From Deltaproteobacteria bacterium (GTDB taxonomy: Bacteria > Desulfobacterota > Dissulfuribacteria > Dissulfuribacterales > UBA3076): a DNA stretch of 18,667 nucleotides. Shown in pieces: positions 13,026 to 18,667 of this stretch (position 1 is its first letter; the number at the start of each line of letters is the position of its first letter). The DNA lies in contig JAGGRV010000206.1 in NCBI GenBank assembly GCA_021159445.1, positions 1-18,667 of the forward strand. Reading direction: 5' to 3'. Under the pieces are notes generated by a model. That model saw only the letters and a program-made list of their open reading frames with translations. It did no database searches and was not told where the DNA came from. The translations under genes and the position numbers were made by a program.

Positions 13026-15713
13026 ATGCCATCCCCACATAAGATATTGATATGTGATGATGAAGAAAAAATGAGGAAGTCCTTGGGTGGTTTGCTCCGG
13101 GACAGTGGTTACGAGGTAGCAGTTGCCGAGAACGGCGCAGGATGCTTAGAAATGCTGGCCGCTCAAGACTTTGACCTGGTGATCCTGGATATCATCATGC
13201 CGGATATGAACGGAATCGAGGTGTTGGACAGGATACAAAAGATGGGCAAATATACGGAAGCCATCATGATTACCGGCTATGCTGATAAAGAGAAGGCCAT
13301 TGCCTCCTTTCGGCTCTGTGCCTATGATTTTATTGAAAAACCCTTTGAGCCCAAAGAGATACTGAACACGATCTCACGCTGCCTGGGTGAAATGGATCTC
13401 AAAAGGGACCTTGAAAAAAAGACCAGGGAGCTGAGGGAGTCAGAGGAAAGATATCGAAGGATATTCGACGAATCCAAAAATATGATCTACATCACCACAT
13501 GGGGAGGAAAGTTCGCTGACGTCAATGAGGCCGGGGTTAAGCTCTTGGGATACGATAGCAAGCAAGAAGTTTTAGACATGGAGTCTGCTGAACTCTTGTA
13601 TCATAATCCGAGTGACAGGAAACGATTTCAAGAAAGCATCGAACAAGACGGCTTTGTCAAGGATTACCCTGTTGAGTTCAAAAAGAAAGACGGAACCAGG
13701 ATCTCTGTCTTGATCACATCCACTACAATAAAAGACAAAAACGGGAACGTGCTTGGTTATGAAGGGAGCATCCGGGACGTAACCGAAACTGAGACGACTC
13801 AGAAGAAAACACAAGCCCTGATGAGAAGTGTCCAAGAAGCAAAGGAGGAATGGGAGGCGACATTTGATGCTATTGAAGACGCTATATTTTTGGTAGATGA
13901 GACCTTTACTATTAAGAGAGCGAATAAAGGTCTGGCCAAACTGGTAGGAAAAGACCTGACCGATATTATCGGCCAGAGATGTTATAAACTCCTCCACGGC
14001 ATTGACCATGTGCCAAAGTTTTGTCCCCGTCCTCTGGTGGTAAAGACCTGTTCTTCTTACAGCGATAAACTATGGGAGCCTCACCTGAATCGGCATTTGA
14101 GGATCTATTATTATCCTATCATTGGCGCCAATAAGGAGGTTCGAGAGGTCATTCACGTGATGACGGATATCACAGAACAACAAAAGGCCCGCCAGGAGAT
14201 TGAATACCTGGCCAGTGTTGTTCGCCACTCCCAGGATGCCATTATCAGCACAGACCTCAACTGTCGGGTCACCAGTTGGAATGAGACAGCCGAGAGGATC
14301 TTTGGCTATGATGAAAAAGAGGCCGTGGGAAATTACATAGATATGATTGTTCCGGAGGAGCAAAGAAAGGAATGTCATCTCTTTGTTGAGGAAATTGGTG
14401 AGGGAGGGGTGGCTAAACACCGCGAAACAACAAGAAAGACAAAAGATGGCAAGTCTATAGATGTGGACCTGACACTTTCTCCGATCAAGGACAGTGAAGG
14501 AAATATAATCGGCGTCTCTTTTATAGTAAGAGATGTTACTTATCAAAAACAGCTTGAAGCCAAGCTCGTTCAGGCCCAGAAGATGGAATCCATAGGCACA
14601 CTGGCCGGCGGGGTAGCCCATGACTTTAATAATCTGCTTATGGGCATCCAGGGTTATGCCTCTCTGATGCTCCTGAAGATTGATCCCCTGCATCCCCATT
14701 ATGACATGCTAAGGAAAATCGAAGAACAAGTTCAAAACGCCTCCGACCTGACCAAACAGCTCCTCGGGTTTGCAAGGAGTGGAAGATACGAAACCAAGCC
14801 GACCAATTTCAATGAGCTGATCCACAGGTCGTCGGAGATGTTTGGTCGAACCAAAAAGGAGATTGTTATCCACAGGAAATTCGAAAAAGACCTGTGGACG
14901 GTTGAGGTAGATCAAGGCCAGATGGAGCAAATACTTCTAAATCTCTATGTTAACGCCTGGCATGCCATGCCTGGTGGGGGTAATCTCTACCTTGAAACAA
15001 GTAATGTCACGTTAGATAAGTCTTACGTAAAACCGTATAATTTGGAAGCCGGCAACTATGTAAAAATATCTGTCACCGATACCGGTATAGGGATGGATGA
15101 AAAGACACGGCAGCGGATCTTTGATCCGTTCTTCACTACCAAGGAGATGGGGAGAGGTACAGGCTTGGGTCTGGCCTCGGTCTACGGGATTGTCATCAAC
15201 CACAAAGGAATCATCACCGTCTACAGCGAAAAAGGCTATGGTACAACGTTTAATATCTACCTACCTGTTTGTGAGAAGGCCATAACCCCGCCAACCAGGA
15301 TAGTGAACGACGAAGTCGTGAGAGGGACTGAAACCATCCTCTTGGTGGATGACGAGGAGCAGGTGCTGAATACGGCCAAACAGATGTTGGAGTATCTGGA
15401 CTATACGGTGCTCGTGGCCCGTGGAGGTAAAGAAGCATGGGCGTTATATCAAGATAATAGGGACGGGATTGACCTTGTCATCCTGGATTTAATCATGCCG
15501 GACACGGGTGGCGGTGAGGTCTATGATCGGATGAAGGCACTGAATCCTGATGTAAAGGTTATCCTCTCAAGCGGCTACAGCCTTAACGGTGAGGCTTCTG
15601 AAGTTTTTAAGCGGGGAGCTAATGCCTTTATTCAAAAACCCTTTAGTATAGTAGAGTTATCATGCAAGTTACGAGAGGTGATAGACGGAATCAGTCTCTC
15701 CCCCAATCCCTGA
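13026..15713 (+). CDS. Soluble hybrid sensor histidine kinase, REC-PAS-PAS-PAS-HisKA-HATPase-REC
   Basis: An 895-residue two-component sensor with no membrane segment, so it reads cytoplasmic signals or an upstream phosphodonor. Domains in order: receiver (about 5-120, ICDDEE acidic pocket, phospho-acceptor Asp55 in VILDIIMPD); PAS (about 137-260, SEERYRRIFDESKNMIY); PAS (about 280-395) with the cysteine-bearing GQRCYKLLHG...KFCP; PAS (about 402-520, VVRHSQDAIISTD); HisKA with His532 in GGVAHDFNNLL; HATPase (about 630-745, DTGIGM, FDPFFTTK, GTGLGLASVYG); and a second receiver (about 770-890, Asp821 in VILDLIMPD). ATG 13026 has AAGGAG seven bases upstream; an in-frame TTG at 13008 is less likely. 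No response-regulator partner is adjacent, so the target is unknown. The gene ends in a hairpin shared with its convergent neighbour. Confidence 0.93.
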   Translation: MPSPHKILICDDEEKMRKSLGGLLRDSGYEVAVAENGAGCLEMLAAQDFDLVILDIIMPDMNGIEVLDRIQKMGKYTEAIMITGYADKEKAIASFRLCAYDFIEKPFEPKEILNTISRCLGEMDLKRDLEKKTRELRESEERYRRIFDESKNMIYITTWGGKFADVNEAGVKLLGYDSKQEVLDMESAELLYHNPSDRKRFQESIEQDGFVKDYPVEFKKKDGTRISVLITSTTIKDKNGNVLGYEGSIRDVTETETTQKKTQALMRSVQEAKEEWEATFDAIEDAIFLVDETFTIKRANKGLAKLVGKDLTDIIGQRCYKLLHGIDHVPKFCPRPLVVKTCSSYSDKLWEPHLNRHLRIYYYPIIGANKEVREVIHVMTDITEQQKARQEIEYLASVVRHSQDAIISTDLNCRVTSWNETAERIFGYDEKEAVGNYIDMIVPEEQRKECHLFVEEIGEGGVAKHRETTRKTKDGKSIDVDLTLSPIKDSEGNIIGVSFIVRDVTYQKQLEAKLVQAQKMESIGTLAGGVAHDFNNLLMGIQGYASLMLLKIDPLHPHYDMLRKIEEQVQNASDLTKQLLGFARSGRYETKPTNFNELIHRSSEMFGRTKKEIVIHRKFEKDLWTVEVDQGQMEQILLNLYVNAWHAMPGGGNLYLETSNVTLDKSYVKPYNLEAGNYVKISVTDTGIGMDEKTRQRIFDPFFTTKEMGRGTGLGLASVYGIVINHKGIITVYSEKGYGTTFNIYLPVCEKAITPPTRIVNDEVVRGTETILLVDDEEQVLNTAKQMLEYLDYTVLVARGGKEAWALYQDNRDGIDLVILDLIMPDTGGGEVYDRMKALNPDVKVILSSGYSLNGEASEVFKRGANAFIQKPFSIVELSCKLREVIDGISLSPNP

Positions 15714-15732
15714 AAAGCGATTTCCTTTCAGG
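15709..15732. terminator. Compact hairpin between convergent genes
   Basis: CCTGAAA (15709-15715) and TTTCAGG (15726-15732) form a perfect seven-pair stem with a ten-base loop. The arms contain the stop codons of both convergent genes, which are only 14 bases apart. There is no strong T-run on either side, so intrinsic termination is uncertain; it may instead protect both 3' ends. Confidence 0.4.
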
Positions 15733-18379
15733 TTTCCAAACGATCCAAGAATTCCCGTTTTACCAACTGGATTTCGTCTTCCAGGTACCTGACCTCTCCG
15801 TCCAGTCTGGCCTCAAGCAGACGATGGAGTATTGTCCGGAAGAGAGGGCCTGGCTCAAGACCCATATCCTTTAAATCATCTCCTGTAAGCAAGGATCTTG
15901 CATCACATAGTTCTGTAATATACCTGGATATGGCCTGCCGGGCGTCTTTGTTCTCAGTAATTGAAAGGATATGGAGGAGGAGATCAACATCCAGGCCTTT
16001 CAGCAGCCAATAGACCTCACTGGCCTTTATAAAGGATCGCCTGGAAAGAAGACCGAGGGCCTTTATTGCAACTTTACGTCCTTCCACAAAGATATTTCTT
16101 TTTGAGCCAACAAGGCCCAGGCGGTCTACAATTTCTTGAATTTCTTGGAATTTCAGCCCTTCAAGAAGCGCCAACAGATAAACCACCCACCTCCTCGGTC
16201 TCTGTGGTCTGAAGAGCAAATCATACCAGGCCAGGACATCGTAGGACCGGGTAAGGACTCCTTCTTCCTTTGGTCCTAATCGAATGCTTTGATGGATCAC
16301 TTTCAGTAAGCCTAGACCGGCCAGCCTTCTGATGGCAGACCTCGGATCCGGCTCCTTCAATATCAGTATGAGTTCGGTAAGTAAACGCTTTCCGGAAAGT
16401 CTTGAGAATATGTCGAGACGCACGGCATTCTGGATCAACCTCAAGGTGTGTTTGCCTATTCTGAAACCGTATCGTTGCTCAAAGCGGACTGCCCGGAAGA
16501 CCCTTGTCGGGTCTTCAACAAAACTCAGGCTGTGGAGTACCTGTATAATATGGTCTTTGAGATCCCTCTGGCCTCCAAAGAAGTCTACCAATAACCCGAA
16601 TTCCTTCGGATTTAGCTTAATAGCCAATGTATTAATGGTAAAATCCCGCCGGAACAAATCTAACTTGGTGGACGAAAGTGCTACTGTGGGCATGGCGGCA
16701 GGATACTTGTAGTATTCCCACCGGGCTGTTGCCACGTCCACTTTAAAGCCGTCAGGAAAGATCACAACTGCTGTTCCGAACTTCTGGTGGGCACGAACCC
16801 TTGCTCCGAACCGTTTGGCAAAGGCCTCGGCAAAGGCGATCCCATCTCCCTCAACTACCAGATCTATATCCAGATTGGGTTTTCTTAACAACAGGTCTCT
16901 CACAAAGCCACCTACTACACAGATATGAAAACCCTCACTCTCTGCCACTTCCCCTGCATTCATCAATAGATCAAGTATATGGGAAGGGAGCTTCTCCCTC
17001 AACAAGGAGAGGACATTCTTGCGCTGTTCCTTTCCTGAAAGCAAAGCTTCAGGTCTTCTTGCAGCATCTCCACTCAATATTTGAAGGAGATCCGTCCTGG
17101 TAATTACTCCTTCTACCTGTCCTTTATCCACTACAGGGACAAAACGTTGACGACGGTTGACAATAAGTTCCTGGACTTTGGCAAGAGTGTCCTTTGGATA
17201 GATGACCTCGAAATCCGTCGTCATATATTCACGTACCGGCAGGTCTGAAAGGCCATGGTATATTGCCTTCTCCACGGTCCTGCGAGAAATGAGGCCCAGG
17301 ACCTTACCTTCGTGGACCACAGGCAAAACAGTGATGCCATAGCGCGTTAATTTATCATTGACCTGGGAAAGAGTGATGTCCGGCAGGACCGAGAGCACCG
17401 GATACGACATAATGTCTTTCACTTTAGGCTCTGTCCCGAGCTGCCTGTGAAGTTCGGTGAAAAGACGCTCTTCAGCCTCAGCCAGAGTCAGCCCCTTTAT
17501 CGTGGCAGAAGCAGCCATGGGGTGGCCTCCTCCACCAATTGCCTTCAGCACCTTCCCTACGTCAACTCTCTCATCCCGGCTGCGGCCCACTATCAATACT
17601 TGATCCGCCATAAGTGCCATTGCGAAAATTACAGGGAGTTTCTCCATATCCATGAGTTCGTGAGCCAGGACAGCGAAGTCTTCCACATACGCCGGCGATG
17701 ATGTCTTTGCAATAGTGACAGGGATGCCGGCCATAGTATAAGTGGCTGCGGTGTTCAAAAGATCGTTTAAAAGCTTTACATGTTCTGGGGTGAACCTGTG
17801 TTCGAGGAGTTCGGAGATTGTCTTGAGGTCGGCCCCTTTCTCCAGCAGCCAGCCGGCCGCCTCCAGATCCTCGGAAGTGGTGGAGCTGAAAGTAAAAGAG
17901 CCCGTGTCCTCATATATACCCACTGCCAGAAAGGTTGCCTCGTCAGGACTTATATCCAGCCCTTTTTCTCTCAGGAGTCGGATCATCAGGGTCGTGTTTG
18001 CGCCCACCGGCCTGAAAAAGGTCTTAGAGGCTTTTATGTCCCCACTAGAAGGGGGATGATGATCGAATACATGGACTTCAACATCAGGCCTTTCCAGAAG
18101 CGAAGCCAAAGGACCGATACGGCTTTTCTGCCTGGTGTCTACAACTATCAGAAGCTTAACCTTGTCAAGATCTATATCTTTTAAACGCCTTACGTTTATA
18201 AAATAACTGCTGGATAGCAGGAGGAAGTCCCGCAGGTCCCTCTCCTGGGAACCGGGCAGGACGATTTGAGCCCCGGGATAAAGCTTGCTTGCGGCCAGGG
18301 AAGAGGCCAGGGCATCAAAATCCGCATTGATGTGGGAGGTGATAATGGTTGTGGGAAAATCTGCTGAAGTATCGGCCAA
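15728..18379 (-). CDS. DHH-CBS-CBS-tRNA nucleotidyltransferase fusion (probable A-adding enzyme)
   Basis: An 883-residue multidomain protein. The N-terminal DHH phosphoesterase domain spans about 10-310, with Asp20-x-Asp22, VVDTR (79-83), FDHH (105-108) and the DHHA1 motif IGGGGHPMAAS (281-291). Two CBS domains follow (about 320-375 and 383-437), likely a nucleotide-sensing Bateman module. The C-terminal part (about 483-883) is a class II tRNA nucleotidyltransferase: CVVGGFVRDLLL with Gly-Gly at 490-491, metal-binding Asp504 and Asp506 in DIDLVVEGDG, RRDFTINTLAI (577-587) and EDPTRVFRAVRFEQRYGF. Fusions of this kind in deep-branching and delta-type bacteria include A-adding enzymes that complete the tRNA CCA end together with a separate CC-adding enzyme; whether this copy adds A or CCA is not decidable by eye. 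The start is TTG 18379 with AAGGA five bases upstream. Confidence 0.92.
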   Translation of the reverse strand: MADTSADFPTTIITSHINADFDALASSLAASKLYPGAQIVLPGSQERDLRDFLLLSSSYFINVRRLKDIDLDKVKLLIVVDTRQKSRIGPLASLLERPDVEVHVFDHHPPSSGDIKASKTFFRPVGANTTLMIRLLREKGLDISPDEATFLAVGIYEDTGSFTFSSTTSEDLEAAGWLLEKGADLKTISELLEHRFTPEHVKLLNDLLNTAATYTMAGIPVTIAKTSSPAYVEDFAVLAHELMDMEKLPVIFAMALMADQVLIVGRSRDERVDVGKVLKAIGGGGHPMAASATIKGLTLAEAEERLFTELHRQLGTEPKVKDIMSYPVLSVLPDITLSQVNDKLTRYGITVLPVVHEGKVLGLISRRTVEKAIYHGLSDLPVREYMTTDFEVIYPKDTLAKVQELIVNRRQRFVPVVDKGQVEGVITRTDLLQILSGDAARRPEALLSGKEQRKNVLSLLREKLPSHILDLLMNAGEVAESEGFHICVVGGFVRDLLLRKPNLDIDLVVEGDGIAFAEAFAKRFGARVRAHQKFGTAVVIFPDGFKVDVATARWEYYKYPAAMPTVALSSTKLDLFRRDFTINTLAIKLNPKEFGLLVDFFGGQRDLKDHIIQVLHSLSFVEDPTRVFRAVRFEQRYGFRIGKHTLRLIQNAVRLDIFSRLSGKRLLTELILILKEPDPRSAIRRLAGLGLLKVIHQSIRLGPKEEGVLTRSYDVLAWYDLLFRPQRPRRWVVYLLALLEGLKFQEIQEIVDRLGLVGSKRNIFVEGRKVAIKALGLLSRRSFIKASEVYWLLKGLDVDLLLHILSITENKDARQAISRYITELCDARSLLTGDDLKDMGLEPGPLFRTILHRLLEARLDGEVRYLEDEIQLVKREFLDRLET

Positions 18380-18433
18380 AGAAGTCCTTTAAGATTTGCC
18401 ACCTATGCGGTTAAGAAACTATTCAAAATCAAT

Positions 18434-18448
18434 CACGAAAACACGAAA
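18434..18448. repeat. Short tandem CACGAAAA repeat
   Basis: Two copies of CACGAAA in a row (CACGAAAACACGAAA) lie upstream of the fusion gene. Similar tracts are common between genes in many genomes. No function can be assigned. Confidence 0.4.
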
Positions 18449-18476
18449 TAAAAACCCAACTCGGATAAACCGGAAT

Positions 18477-18602
18477 AGTGCCTAAAGTGAACTAAAGTTT
18501 AAAGTGCCTAAAGTTGTGGTACGCGCTTTCAGCGCGGTTAATATAAATAGATAGAGCGAAGCCACACCTTAATTTTAAGCACTTTAGCTCACTTTAGGCA
18601 CT
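18477..18602. repeat. Palindromic intergenic repeat, family F
   Basis: About 126 bp with inverted arms. AGTGCCTAAAGTGAACTAAAGT at 18477-18498 pairs with the sequence ending ACTTTAGGCACT at 18602 over 22 positions with a single mismatch. Inside are a second pair, AGTTGTGG with CCACACCTT, and a small GCGCTTTCAGCGC hairpin. It lies about 100 bp upstream of the fusion gene start on the opposite strand. The remaining 18603-18667 shows no gene. Confidence 0.75.
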
Positions 18603-18667
18603 TCAAACTCAATTAGGAACGGGAGATAAATAAGTTGAATAAAAATTAATAGGATTTTTTGTTGTAT

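Overview
The window looks like chromosomal DNA of an anaerobic member of the Desulfobacterota (the former Deltaproteobacteria). I infer this from the gene order rpsF-rpsR-DUF2232-rplI-dnaB, an outer-membrane LptD, a YeeE/YedE sulfur-transport protein, a GGVAHDFNNLL-type hybrid histidine kinase, a DHH-CBS-tRNA nucleotidyltransferase fusion, and a TrpRS carrying a four-cysteine iron-sulfur-type motif. I cannot place it below phylum. Base composition is balanced and no gene looks recently acquired. There is no rRNA, tRNA, CRISPR array, phage or transposase gene.

Layout. 1-304: a palindromic repeat, a candidate promoter and a structured leader. 305-4823 (+): a translation/replication block with S6, S18, a DUF2232 membrane protein, L9, the replicative helicase DnaB and the 16S rRNA methyltransferase RsmG. 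4829-5481 (+): a second palindrome, then a short CDP-archaeol-synthase-like membrane protein. 5489-6329 (+): an inverted copy of the first palindrome and a PHP-domain protein. 6389-8617 (+): LptD. 8958-10190 (+): a YeeE/YedE-type transporter. 10441-12817 (-): site-2 protease, trpS, scpA, read in that order from high to low coordinates. 12891-12941: a small remnant that duplicates the start of the next gene. 13026-15713 (+): a soluble REC-PAS-PAS-PAS-HisKA-HATPase-REC hybrid kinase. 15728-18379 (-): the DHH/CBS/nucleotidyltransferase protein. 18380-18667: another palindromic repeat and no gene.

The genes are mostly housekeeping: ribosome assembly and rRNA/tRNA maturation (rpsF, rpsR, rplI, rsmG, the nucleotidyltransferase, trpS), replication and segregation (dnaB, scpA), and envelope work (lptD, the CarS-like protein, the site-2 protease). 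The unusual part lies between the genes. Eight copies of short hairpin-forming elements, of about six kinds, occupy most of the larger gaps. Two MITE-like copies have apparent 3-bp target duplications and end in a TTAGGT that sits where the downstream gene's Shine-Dalgarno should be. Another element appears to supply the stop codon of scpA. Several of the palindromes share a 12-base terminus, which suggests one mobilising activity acting in trans. The other points worth checking are the iron-sulfur motif in TrpRS and the duplicated start upstream of the kinase. I see no clear evidence of a wholly new multi-gene system.
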